Positions 1-14,633 of a DNA stretch of 64,000 nt are shown here, one piece after another. The stretch is from Eriocheir sinensis (lineage: Eukaryota; Arthropoda; Malacostraca; Decapoda; Varunidae). The stretch spans positions 12,282,732-12,346,731 of the forward strand of contig NC_066512.1 in NCBI RefSeq assembly GCF_024679095.1, read 5' to 3'. The notes beneath the pieces were generated by a model. The model had not been told where the DNA came from. It did no database searches and saw only the letters and a program-made list of their open reading frames with translations. Position 1 is the stretch's first letter. Every line of letters starts with the position of its first letter. The position numbers and the translations under genes are program-made.

Positions 1-130
1 ATTATCAATAAATCCAATAAATAAATCCGAGCAACTGGTACCGGTACCGAGCAATCTGGTACCGGTACCGTACCGTTTAGCTGGTACCGTTAGTACCGGT
101 ACTGGTACCGGTACCTGCCCACCCCTAATC
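1..130. repeat. KpnI-palindrome repeat, hAT-like element end
   Basis: The stretch is dense in GGTACC palindromes, often doubled as GGTACCGGTACC, and ends in GCCCACCCCTAA. Read in reverse the end is TTAGGGGTGGGC, which resembles hAT termini. A related copy with the same AT-rich neighbour (AAATCCAATAA) and a similar end lies near 31616-31996. The element is cut by the window edge, so its other end cannot be seen. Confidence 0.5.
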
Positions 131-395
131 CCCAGTTGCTAACAAACTGCCATCCTGAGGGGTTGCAGGAGTTGGCTGCTGTGGGGCAAAGTTTGATTTT
201 GATGCTGGAAAGTAAATTTTCTTTTGATTATATTATTTGCTATAACATGTCTCTGTTTATTGGGGGGTACTTTTCAATTCAGCCATATTCTAACTTAGGG
301 TATAAGGACTGTCTACCCTCAATACCGATCACACTAGGTTTCTCAGTATATACTAAAATCGTTGTTCATGGCTAATTTCTTGAATGGGGCAAGTT
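131..395. other. Unassigned intergenic or intronic sequence
   Basis: Ordinary-looking AT-rich sequence. A short open frame at 136-375 has no recognisable domain. Nothing else was seen. Confidence 0.5.
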
Positions 396-985
396 GGCTC
401 AATGAAAAAGGGGCACGTTGGCTCAGTGTCAACTTGCCTCACATTAGGCTATACATGAACTGGTTGCGGCATGCACACACTCACGTAGCCTACAGTGCTA
501 GGCTGCTTTTGACAGATAGATTGATAAGCAAATAGGCTACAATTAATTAATTATTTTCACTTTAATATGATAAATGGTCAGCCTTTTGTTATGATGCTGT
601 GGTATCGGTATTTTCTTGACTGAAAATGTATGTTTTGTGTTACTTTGGGACAGAATGGTCTTTAAATTACGCAGTACAGATAATCTGTATATAAATTTAC
701 GGTCATACGCTTCTAAGTTGCTTTTAATATATGATGTGCCAATTTACCCCATAGTGTGTGCCAACTTACCCCGTATGCGGGGTAAGTTGGTACATGTTAA
801 TTATTTTTTTCTAAAGAATGCTGTACTTTTGTTTGGAGAGAAAACATTGTTTTTATTGCATAGAATGTAAGAGGAATGTTTGTATTTTTGACTGAAACTA
901 TCAAATTAACAAAATCCTCTATTGTTTTGCTTCCATCAGCGAAAATGTAAAAAGTGTGCCAACTTGCCCCGGTCTCCCCTACTCA
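396..985. repeat. GGGGCAAGTTGGC interspersed repeat
   Basis: The motif GGGGCAAGTTGGC and variants occur at both ends and in the middle, in both orientations. The right end reads CCCCGGTCTCCCCTAC, whose reverse begins GTAGGGGAGA. The repeat at 6799-7060 starts with the same GTAGGGGAGA. At 761-790 two copies of CCAACTTACCCCG face each other across TATG, giving a 13-bp-arm hairpin. I take this as a non-autonomous element of unknown superfamily. Confidence 0.5.
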
Positions 986-1447
986 TATCAAGACAAAATC
1001 TGAAAGTAATGAGGTACGAATAAAAAATGATAGAATATGCATAGGTCATCAATCTTCATTTCAAAACTATTTCCCATTTGTACTGAGAGTTCAATTTTTC
1101 ATTTTTTTTAATTCTGATATTCGAGCTAAATTAACCAGTGAGCAACAGTTGGCGAACATACCCCAGCTCTATAACATTCTCCACGTTTGTATTTCCCTGG
1201 ACAAAACTTGTCAGTCATGGAGTCACAGAGACGTGGAAGTGTTAGATTTGCTGCCAGACTCGCTTACTGCACTGCCCACTTATAGCTAGAATTGGCGACC
1301 ACTTCAAGAGTTGTCCTACACCTGCCCTGTCACGTCCAGGACTCGTGTCGCTCGTCGTTCCAATTAATGCTAGGTCAGTCTACCTAAAGTTTACCTGAGA
1401 CAAGTGAACAAATACGGCTCAGAAGCAGGTGCCTCACACACATACAA

Positions 1448-1449
<2 letters not shown>
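986..1449. other. Unassigned sequence next to the transporter exon
   Basis: This lies downstream, in gene sense, of the exon at 1606-1801, so a terminal transporter exon was looked for on the minus strand. None was recognised. The open frame at 954-1289 on the plus strand starts inside the neighbouring repeat and shows no domain. Confidence 0.4.

Positions 1450-1450
<1 letters not shown>

Positions 1451-1524
<74 letters not shown>
1451..1524. repeat. (TC)n microsatellite
   Basis: Uninterrupted TC dinucleotides over about 74 bases. Open frames through it encode only Leu-Ser or Arg-Glu runs and are not genes. Confidence 0.97.
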
Positions 1525-1527
<3 letters not shown>

Positions 1528-1605
1528 ATCACCGCCTGGCATTGAACCTATCGTATTCTTGCACGCGTGAAGCAGACACCTTCCTGCGGGGGTGGAGCGT
1601 CTAAC

Positions 1606-1801
1606 CTGTGGGGGCGTCCCGAGTCGTCTGGGGCGTCGCTGAGGCGGAGGTAACAGAGGGGCGGCAGCACGAAGGACATGAGAGCGATGGTTGAGCCGCC
1701 CACCAGGTTGAGCACCGCCTGGAAGTCTGGCACGAGGAGACTCACCACCACCTCCACCGCCACCAGCAGGCTCCGCACCGCACACCGCCGCCACCCAAAC
1801 G
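1606..1801 (-). CDS. AAAP transporter, exon with the VPDF/VGG helices
   Basis: The acceptor ATTCTCCAG precedes the exon and the likely donor is ACAG|GTTAGA, a weak site. The first two bases complete an Ala codon begun in exon 19077-18874. The peptide opens with FGWRRCAVRSLLVA, then VPDFQAVLNLVGG and a hydrophobic run ending in PPLCYLRL. This matches the late helices of AAAP transporters, where a conserved F..kR...R...V motif precedes the VP.F..l..l.Gs segment. The exon ends with two bases of an open codon, so at least one more exon is expected at lower coordinates, probably outside the window. An alternative is read-through to a stop near 1549, which would give an unusually short tail. Confidence 0.85.
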
Positions 1802-2526
1802 CTGGAGAATGAAAGACGATCGAGGATAAAAAAAACTGAGGATGAAAACGCATAAGAAAAGAAAATCTGTAACCACTATTAACAATATACACTAAGAGAA
1901 CGCAGAAACTTGACATAAATAGAACGAAAAGAAAACGAAACGACCGGATGATAAAAGAAAAGAGAAGGAATTGCTGAAATGCGAAGCGAAACACGTGGAA
2001 AGTCTGGAAAAAAAGGAATGCAGAGTATGTCATTAAAGAAAAACGAAACAAAGGGAAAAGTGCAGAACGTAAGGAGGAACACGATGTCACCACCTTTGCT
2101 CTAAATAACAGCAGATAAACGGAGGCATACACGGAGATATACAGAGATGAACGGAGATAAATGGATACACGGAGCCGGAAAACTGGAGACAAAAAAATGT
2201 AAATACAAACTGGCCCTACTTAAGGCTACACACAGGCACGAAGGAGGCCGCTCAGTCTTCGTACGTTTGCATACAGAGTGATAAAGAAGAGCAGCACTAC
2301 ACATTGCTAAGTGGCGCCCTTACAAAGTGCTCCGACGGCTCCTCAAGTGTAAATCACAACTACCTAACAGCGAAACGGCTCCATTTGAGACTAAACACAA
2401 GGCACAGAAGAGGTTATACAGTTATTGTATGAAAAGTTTTAATGAAAGAAGAGCTTCACTACATTACACAAAAAGCCACTCTACAGGCAAGTGCTCAAAA
2501 CGCCCACTATCATAAAACAGGAGTCA
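1802..2526. other. Purine-rich intron sequence
   Basis: This is the 3' end of the 17-kb intron of the transporter gene. The plus strand is rich in GAAA-type purines, so the transcript is pyrimidine-rich up to the acceptor. Long open frames here are low-complexity Phe/Ser shadows. No domain was seen. Confidence 0.5.
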
Positions 2527-3262
2527 AACACTCAGCTGTCACCGTCTTCAACACTAAACATCCTCGGTCTATCCTTAAATCAAGATCTCAACTGTAAACT
2601 TCATATCTCCTCTCTCGCTAAATCAGCTTCCTCGAGGTTGGGCGTTCTGTATCGTCTCCGCCAGTTCTTCTCCCCCGCGCAGTTGCTATCCATATACAGG
2701 GGCCTTGTCCGCCCTCGTATGGAGTATGCATCTCACGTGTGGGGAGGCTTCACTCACACAGCTCTTCTGGACAGAGTGGAGTCTAAGGCTCTTCGTCTCA
2801 TCAGCTCTCCTCCTCATACTGATAGTCTTCTACCTCTTAAATTCTGCCGCGATGTTGCCTCTCTTTCTATCTTCTATCGATATTTCCACGCTGACTGCTC
2901 TTCTGAACTTGCTAACTGCATGCCTCCCCCACTCCCGCGGCCCCGCTGCACACGACTTTCTACTCATGCTCATCCCTATACTGTCCAAACCCCTTATGCA
3001 AGAGTTAACCAGCATCTTCACTCTTTCATCCCTCACGCTGGTCAACTCTGGAACAATCTTCCTTCATCTGTATTTCCTCCTGGCTACAACTTGAACTCTT
3101 TCAAAAGGAGGGTATCAGGACACCTCTCCTCCCGAAATTGACCTTTCTTTCGGCCACCTCTTTTGATTCTTTTTTGGGAGCAGCGAGTAGCGGGCTTTTT
3201 TTTATTATTATTTTGTGTGTGCCCTTGAGCTGTCTCCTTTGTTGTAAAAAAAAAAAAAAAAA
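2527..3262 (+). mobile_element. LINE A copy 1, 5'-truncated, with poly-A tail
   Basis: The coding part (to 3138) matches the end of the ORF2 reverse transcriptase of the same family as the copies at 7205, 10161, 12290 and 59672. It shows LGLSL.LNWKLHI-like and [14 protein letters not shown] blocks and a C-terminal region ending [12 protein letters not shown]. The 3' UTR carries the family signature AGCAGCGAGTAGCGGGC and TTGAGCTGTCTCC before a run of A at 3246-3262. The RT palm is missing, so this copy is dead. It lies in the large transporter intron. Confidence 0.9.
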
Positions 3263-3352
3263 GGTTCGTAATTACGCTAAACAGACACAAAGGTCACTAG
3301 TCCCCGCAGATCTATAGAAATTAAAGAAAAGCGTCACAAGATATCGTTATAT

Positions 3353-3686
3353 CAGGTGTTCCCAACCGTTGGGTCGTGACTCCTTGGAGGGTCGCGGAGG
3401 ATAAGTGGGAGGGGGTCGCGAAGCCTTGGTAGAAACGGCTGAGGTGATTTTTTTTTTATAGGTAGTCATTTTGAGATTGTTTTCTAAGCTTTTATTCTGC
3501 TCGTGGTGTGTGCTCCTGCCGGCGAGTGTTGAGAGGAAACACCAGGGTGTCTCTTGGGACATGTCAAGGCCGGGTGTGGGTGAAAATAAGTATAAAAAAA
3601 GTGTAAAACTGCTGATATCAAGGGGTCGCATGGGTTTCAAGGTTTTGGGAAAAGGGTCGCGAGTGCGAGGACGTTGGGAACCACTG
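3353..3686. mobile_element. MITE with CAG(T)GGTTCCCAAC ends
   Basis: The left end is CAGGTGTTCCCAACC followed by GGGTCGTGAC. The right end, read in reverse, is CAGTGGTTCCCAAC followed by GCGACCC. Terminal CAGTGGTTCCCAAC is typical of hAT-like non-autonomous elements. A similar lone end sits at 24059. A convincing 8-bp target duplication is not visible. Open frames inside have no domain. Confidence 0.6.
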
Positions 3687-4057
3687 TGCAGCTATATGGT
3701 TCTCTTAAGAAATGTCCAACGGCTCCCAGTCACGACCAGTCTCATGTACACCACCACCAGCCAGATCACAAAGGGGGATGGGGAGCCACACTTCAGGGGG
3801 TCGGGGCAGCGAGGCGAGGAACGTGAAGGAAGAAGAAAAGATAGCAAAGGAAGAAGGTAGGGAAGAGAGGTGGTGATGGATGGTGGTAAATGGTGGTGAA
3901 TCGCGGTAATTGATGGTGAGAAGAAAAAAGAAGGAAGAGGAAAGGAAGAGACGAATGTAGGTAAACGAGTTAAAAGAAATGCAAGCAGGAAAAGTGATCA
4001 GTTTACCTGCTTCAAAATACAGGCGTGACGCAGCCTACAGGTAGATAACCTTTGAAA
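3687..4057. other. Purine-rich unassigned sequence
   Basis: GGAAGAAGAAAAG-like purine-rich sequence with short TGGTGGTGA iterations. No coding or RNA feature was recognised. Confidence 0.5.
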
Positions 4058-4698
<641 letters not shown>

Positions 4699-4745
<47 letters not shown>

Positions 4746-4746
4746 T

Positions 4747-4810
<64 letters not shown>
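4699..4810. repeat. (TC)n microsatellite with TGTGTTTGTCTG interruption
   Basis: Two TC runs (4699-4740 and 4753-4810) separated by a 12-base interruption. Confidence 0.96.
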
Positions 4811-6122
<1,312 letters not shown>

Positions 6123-6135
6123 TTGGAGTGAGTAG

Positions 6136-6798
6136 TGAGTCGCCGCGCTGAGCGGTTGTGTTGCGTCCTGCTGCTCGCGAAAGTGCTGCGTCGATATGGC
6201 TGGCGGAGCCAAGGACGTGGGGGATTTCTGTTACGGTTGTGCGGATCCCACAGGGGATAAGTGGGTTGGATGCTGTCTGTGCCCTAGATGGTGTCATGTG
6301 AAGTGTGCTCATTTATCTGGAATTAAGTAGGTGAATATCCCTAAAATATATTGGATTTGAAACCCATGCCTTGATAAAGCATCTCTGGCTGCCAAAATTG
6401 TGGAAAAATTGGATGAATTCAAAAAAGAATTATCTACAGAAATATCTGTGGTTAAGGATGAGGTTGAATCAAAGGCTGTGAAGGTGCAGGAGGAGCTGGG
6501 ATCAGTTGTTGACACGCTTCTTGCTGACCGTGCTGAATATAGTTGGGCTGAGGTGGCAAAGAGAAGCAAAAAAGTGAAGAAGAATCTCTTAGTTGAAAAA
6601 ACTTCAACACAGGAAAAGAAGGCAGCAGACATGAAGGATGAAAGTCTCCCAGGCATTGGATGGTATTCAGATTACTGATTCAAGATTCACCTATGGAGGT
6701 AGCATTGTAATGAACTTCGATAATGAGAATAATGGAATCTGTAGAGCAAGTTAGTATTAAAAGTGTGGGAGAATTAAGGTCAAAGATCATGATTTGTA
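6136..6798 (+). pseudogene. LINE ORF1 with PHD finger, coiled coil and start of an RNA-binding segment (broken)
   Basis: An ATG at 6196 opens a frame with CYGC, then CCLC and WCHVKC, the pattern of a PHD-type C4HC3 zinc finger. An in-frame TAG at 6328 stops it. The expected seventh cysteine is replaced by TGA in YWI-stop-NPC just downstream. From about 6388 a Lys/Glu-rich coiled coil (KLDEFKKELSTEISVV) follows, then a basic stretch and ITDSRFTYGGSIVMNF, a motif known from LINE ORF1 proteins just before the RNA-binding domain. The frame is again interrupted at 6676 and the element is cut off by another repeat at 6799. PHD fingers in ORF1 are known for some non-LTR retrotransposons. Which ORF2 it belongs to cannot be decided. 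Confidence 0.7.
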
Positions 6799-7060
6799 GG
6801 GGAGAGCGGTGATGATTCGGCCACTTTTTAGAAAAAATATTTTTAGAAAAAAAGTTTAAGAAATAGTGCAATTTTGTTGATCTCAAAATGTTCCCTCATC
6901 ATTTGGTTCTTTAATATGACACTCGTAGCTATTTCCAGTTTTCAGATGTAGGTGATGAAAGACAAGTTTCTAAATCGTCCAAACCATCCCCACCCGTGAT
7001 GATGGTTCGGCCAGGGAGGTGGAATGGTACGGACACTCATAATACTCGCCATAATATTAA
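6799..7060. repeat. Repeat beginning GTAGGGGAGA, with TTCGGCC motifs
   Basis: It starts GTAGGGGAGAGCGGTGATGATTCGGCC and contains a second GATGATGGTTCGGCC. The first ten bases match the reversed end of the repeat at 396-985, so the two may be related non-autonomous elements. The right boundary is uncertain. Confidence 0.4.
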
Positions 7061-7204
7061 TATAATTTAAGTGTGATTGGCTAAAAAACAAGAATATATC
7101 TACTTCAAGACATTTGTATAAGCACAAAAGTATCCTCACAATATTTATAGGAAAAAAATAGATCAAAAGGGGAACTATAAGAAATATCTAAAAAATTCTG
7201 GTAT

Positions 7205-10160
<2,956 letters not shown>

Positions 10161-10865
10161 GGTCTATCCTTAACTCAAAATCTCAATTGGAAACTTCATA
10201 TCTCATCTCTTACTAAATCAGCTTCCTCGAGGCTGGGCGTTCTGTACCGTCTCCGCCAGTTCTTCTCCCCCGCACAGTTGCTGTCCATATACAGGGGCCT
10301 TGTCCGCCCTCGTATAGAGTATGCATCTCATGTGTGGGGGGGCTCCACTCACACAGCTCTTCTGGACAGAGTGGAGGCTAAGGCTCTTCGTCTCATCAGC
10401 TCTCCTCCTCATACTGATAGTCTTCTACCTCTTAAATTCCGCCGCGATGTTGCCTCTCTATCTTCTATCGATATTTCCACGCTGACTGCTCTTCTGAACT
10501 TGCTAACTGCACGCCTCCCCCACTCCCGCGGCCCCGCTGCACATGACTTTCTACTCATGCTCATCCGTATACTGTCCAAACCCCTTATGCAAGAGTTAAC
10601 CAGCATCTTCACTCTTTCATCCCTCACGCTGGTAAACTCTGGAACAATCTTCCTTCATCTGTATTTCTTCCTGCCTACGACTTGAACTCTTTCAAGAGGA
10701 GGGTATCAGGACATCTCTCCTCCCGAATTTGACCTTGCTTTTGGACACCTCTTTTGTTTCTTTTTTAGGAGCAGCGAGTAGCGGGCTTTTTTTATTATTG
10801 TTTTCTTTTTTTTTTTTTATGCCCTCGAACGGCTTCCTTTGTTGTAAAAAAAAAAAAAAAAAAAA
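10161..10865 (+). mobile_element. LINE A copy 3, 5'-truncated at a microsatellite
   Basis: The copy starts abruptly after (TA)n in the block [15 protein letters not shown] and continues through [25 protein letters not shown] to the end of ORF2, with a small deletion near 10460 that shifts the frame. The 3' UTR signature and poly-A (10846-10865) are present. It lacks endonuclease and palm. Confidence 0.9.
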
Positions 10866-10866
10866 G

Positions 10867-10867
<1 letters not shown>

Positions 10868-10946
<79 letters not shown>
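10868..10946. repeat. (AT)n microsatellite at a LINE poly-A tail
   Basis: AT dinucleotides start right after the poly-A and GAA of LINE A copy 3. The other side is the truncated 3' end of the minus-strand ORF1 remnant. Confidence 0.96.
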
Positions 10947-10949
<3 letters not shown>

Positions 10950-12289
10950 GTCAATCGTCAACTTTTTCCTTTCACTAATGGGTCTTCTGGTTCTGTCTTC
11001 TTCGCCATGTTCCTATTGGTTGTAGTAGTGGCACAATCGCTGTTTGTTCCCTAGTCGGTGGCATAGTTCACATCTCAGTTGGTGGTCAAATCTACAGTTG
11101 ACTTGGCGGTGGTTGTGTTCGCCACAGTTGAAACAACCTTGTCTGAGTTTTGTAAAGCTGTTAGATGTAGAAGGTGTTCCGTGTGTTGCATATTGCTGGG
11201 TGAAGTGGCCTCCAGATATTCGGCCGTCCCTCCCAACCTCACAGCAGTCAGGCAGCGTGCCGGGGTCGCATCCACCCCTCTCGACCTCCCATCTTGTTTC
11301 CCGCCCCAGACCCATGCTGGGAGGAGGGGCTCTCTGAGTAGCTGCAACATACGAGTGTTCCTGGTTTTTCCGGGCAGGAACTGAACGAGCGCATAAATAA
11401 GTGCTGTCGCTGAGCTGTCTGGGGCGCAGGATGCGAGGAAGCCGCTTGTACGAATGTGTTAAGAGAGTACAGCGGAGGAGGCGTAATGTTGGTAAGGGAA
11501 GAAGCCTGCAGGACGTGTGTGGGGTGTGACAGTCAGGGAAATCTGTGAGTAGGAGCTGTGGGGGGGACAGGTGGAGGGAGCAGTGAGGGGACGCACTGTT
11601 GTACTTTGGCGTTGGTATTGTCTGTCACCCCGTTGTGAAGATTGCTTATCCCTCTTGAAGTCGTTGTCAAGGAAGGTACTCGAGTATCTTTTGACACTTC
11701 CAGTTATTGCAGATACGAAACCCTGAGCACTGTTTCTCAATAGAGCCCAATAATTTGATCACTCCCAGTCAGTTTAATATTAAAGGTTCACCGTTTGTTT
11801 CATCAAAATACAACTCATCTACATTTCCAGTACCGAGCGTAAACTCTGGAGCTGTTTTTGCTATCGTTACCCCATTTGTATCTCCCCATTTAAGTAAATA
11901 TTGATTATAATTTCTTATCTTTGCTTGGGCTACTTGAGACACTGGCACTGGTACAACCTGGCATGCATATATTTTCATATCACTGTTTTTTCCTTTGAGA
12001 TCACTAATTAAAGAACCAAGGCAATCAAGAATACTTTCCGGAGGCGTCGCATACAGAATGTCATATAAACCACAGTAGATTATATACTCAGACGGGACGG
12101 ACTTTAGTTTTTCACTCACCCAGCTTCTTAGTAGGTCCATGTTAGCACGAATAACAGTCTTCACTGAGCAGTTGTCGTCTAGATCAGAGCGTAGAACTCG
12201 TCGTATGTTAGTATCCCCTAAAAGGAGTTGGGATGGTTGATGCTGCCTCGTGTGGTTTGTGGTTGCCGTGATTCTGTTGTTCCAGTTCT
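10947..12289 (-). pseudogene. LINE ORF1, C-terminal half: SGNH-like domain and zinc knuckles
   Basis: On the minus strand from about 12240 the peptide contains QLLLGDTNIRRV, then IIYCGLYDIL, then KIYACQVVPVP and a closing ELYFD. This order of blocks is that of SGNH/GDSL-like hydrolase domains found in ORF1 of some CR1-type LINEs. The usual Ser of GDS is Thr here, and the usual Asn of the G.ND block is replaced (GLYD), so catalysis is doubtful. After a Ser/Thr/Gln-rich linker in shifted frames come zinc knuckles at about 11160-11040: CFNC....H....C is intact, and CELC....N....C has Asn in place of His. The C-terminal end runs into (AT)n. The N-terminal half lies at 14634-15349, beyond an inserted LINE. 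Confidence 0.7.
12284..12289. repeat. Target-site duplication, left copy (AGTTCT)
   Basis: AGTTCT next to the poly-T of LINE A copy 4 recurs at 14628-14633 on the far side of the element. Joining the flanks across it restores the ORF1 coiled-coil frame at LIREL-EQQ. Confidence 0.65.
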
Positions 12290-14627
12290 TTTTTTTTTTT
12301 TTTTTTACAACAAAGGAGACAGCTCAATGGCACAAAAAAAAGGAAACAATAATAATAAAAAAGCCCACTGCTCGCTGCTCCTAATAAAGAATTAAAGGAG
12401 GTGGCCGAAAAAGAGGTCAATTTCGGGAGGAGAGGTGTCCTGATACCCTTCTCTTGAAAGAGTTCAAGTCGTAGGCAGGAGGAAATACAGATGAAGGAAG
12501 ATTGTTCCAGAGTTTACCAGCGTGAGGGATGAAAGAGTGAAGATGCTGGTTAACTCTTGCATAAGGGGTTTGGACAGTATACGGATGAGCATGAGTAGAA
12601 AGTCGTGTGCAGCGGGGCCGCGGGAGGGGGGGAGGCATGCAGTTAGCAAGTTCAGAAGAACAGTCAGCGTGGAAATGTCGATAGAAGATAGAAAGAGAGG
12701 CAACATCGCGGCGGAATTTAAGAGGTAGAAGACTATCAGTAGGAGGAGGAGAGCTGATGAGACGAAGAGCCTTAGACTCCACTCTGTCCATAAGAGCTGT
12801 GTGAGTGGAGCCCCCCCACACGTGAGATGCATACTCCACACGAGGGCGGACAAGGCCCCTTCATATGGATAGCAACTGTGCGGGGGAGAAGAACTGGCGG
12901 AGACGATACAGAACGCCCAACCTCGAGGAAGCTGATTTAGCGAGAGAGGAAATGTGAGGTTTCCAGTTGAGGTTTTGAGTTAAGGATAGACCGAGAATAT
13001 TTAGTGTTGAAGAAAGTGACAGCTGAGTGTTGTCGAAGAATAGGGGATAGGTTTTTGGAAGATTGTGTCGAGTTGATAGGTGGAGAAATTGAGTTTTTGA
13101 GGCATTGAAGGACACAAGGTTCCTTCTGCCCCAATCGGAAATGATAGCAAGGTCTGAGGTTAAGCTGTTGTGATTATCTTCTATTGAAAGAAGTTGAATA
13201 ATGCAGAGTGGAGACAGGACAGTTTGTTATGGAAAGAAGATCATTGATGAATAACAGGAAGAGAGTGGGTGATAGGACAGAGCCCTGTGGAACACCACTG
13301 TTGATAGGTTTAGGGGAAAAACAGTGACCGTCTACCACCGCAGAGACAGAACGGCTGGAAAGGAAACTAGAGATAAAGGAACAGAGAGAGGGATAGAATC
13401 CTAAAGAGGGCAGTTTAGAAAGCAAGGACTTGTGCCAGACTCTATCGAAGGCTTTCGATATGTCTAGCGCAACAGAGAAAGTTTCACCGAAACTGCTAAG
13501 AGAGGATGACCAAGAGTCAGTTAAGAGAGCAAGAAGATCGCCAGTAGAACGCCCCTTGCGGAACCCATACTGGCGATCAGATAGAAGGTTAGAAGTGGAA
13601 AGGAGCTTTTGAATCTTCCAGTTAAGGATTGATTCAAAAGCTTTAGATAGAGAGGAAAGTAAAGCTATAGGGCGGTAGTTTGAGGGATTGGAACGGTCAC
13701 CCTTTTCAGGCACAGGCTGTACAAAGGCATACTTCCAGCAGGAAGGAAAGGTAGATGTTGATAGGCAGAGACGAAAGAGTTTGTCCAGGCAGTTAGTCAG
13801 CACGGAAGCACAGTTTTTAAGGACAATAGGAGGCACTCCATCAGGTCCATAAGCCTTCTGAGAGTTGAGGCCAGAGAGGGCATAGAAAACATCATTTGGA
13901 AGAATCTTAATAACAGGCATAAGGGAGTCAGAGGGGGGATGAGTAGGAGGAATATGCCCAGAATTGTCCAGGGTGGAGTTCTTACAGAAAGTTTGAGCGA
14001 AGAGTTCAGCCTTAGAGACAGATGAGACGGCAGTGCTGCCGTCAGGGTTAAGGAGAGGAGGGAAAGAGAAAGAAGTGAAATTGGAGGAGATATTTTTGGC
14101 TAGATGCCAGTCACGGGAAGAATTAGAAGAAGCAAGGTGTTGACATTTTCTATTTATAAAAGAAGTTTTGGTAAGTCGGAGAATAGATTTGGCACGATTC
14201 CGGGCTGAAATGTAAAGGCATGTTAGCGGGAGTTCGAAGGCTATGGAACCTTTTGTGAGCTGCCTCTCTATCTTTAATAGCACGAGAAGAAGCATGATTA
14301 AACGAAGGCTTTTTAGCATAAGGAGTAGAGAAAGAACGTGGAATGTATGCCTCCATTCCAGAGACAATCACCTCTGAGATGCGCTGGGCACACACAGAGG
14401 GGTCTCACTCCTGGAAGCAGTAATCATTCCACGGGAAATCGGAAAAAGTGCATCCTCAGGTCGTCCCACCGAGCTGAAGCAAAATGCCAGAAGCATCGCC
14501 TCTTCGGTGGGTCCAGATGATGTACAGGGGCAATAGGACAGGAAATAGAAATAAGGTTATGATCGGAGGAGCCCAACGGAAAGAACAGTTTGACAGAGTA
14601 AGCAGAAGGATTAGAGGTTAGGAGAGA
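12290..14627 (-). mobile_element. LINE A copy 4, inserted in another LINE's ORF1
   Basis: Poly-T at 12290-12306 (poly-A on the element's strand), the family 3' UTR and the ORF2 C-terminus are followed upward by a 397-codon uninterrupted RT frame (14367-13174) with [17 protein letters not shown], motif [14 protein letters not shown] and motif B SGVPQGSVLSP. Motif C is gone: where copy 2 reads NCPVHSYADDSTLHYS this copy reads NCPVSTLHYS, an in-frame loss of six codons that includes the catalytic YADD. The copy is truncated in the endonuclease near 14627, where SDHNLIS is still visible. The flanking 6-base duplication AGTTCT supports a target-primed insertion. Confidence 0.92.
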
Positions 14628-14633
14628 GTTCTC
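14628..14633. repeat. Target-site duplication, right copy (AGTTCT)
   Basis: Partner of 12284-12289. Confidence 0.65.

Noticed and set aside
1384..1794. 136-codon minus-strand frame with a long Arg-Glu run
   Set aside because: The Arg-Glu part is the (TC)n microsatellite. The N-terminal part is the transporter exon in the wrong frame.
1548..2192. 214-codon minus-strand frame ending in the transporter exon
   Set aside because: Only 1801-1606 fits the family and the phase. The upstream Phe/Ser-rich part lies before a good acceptor and is low-complexity intron.
6196..6330. PHD-finger protein gene of the host
   Set aside because: The coiled coil and RNA-binding-type motif that follow, plus multiple stops, fit a LINE ORF1 remnant better.
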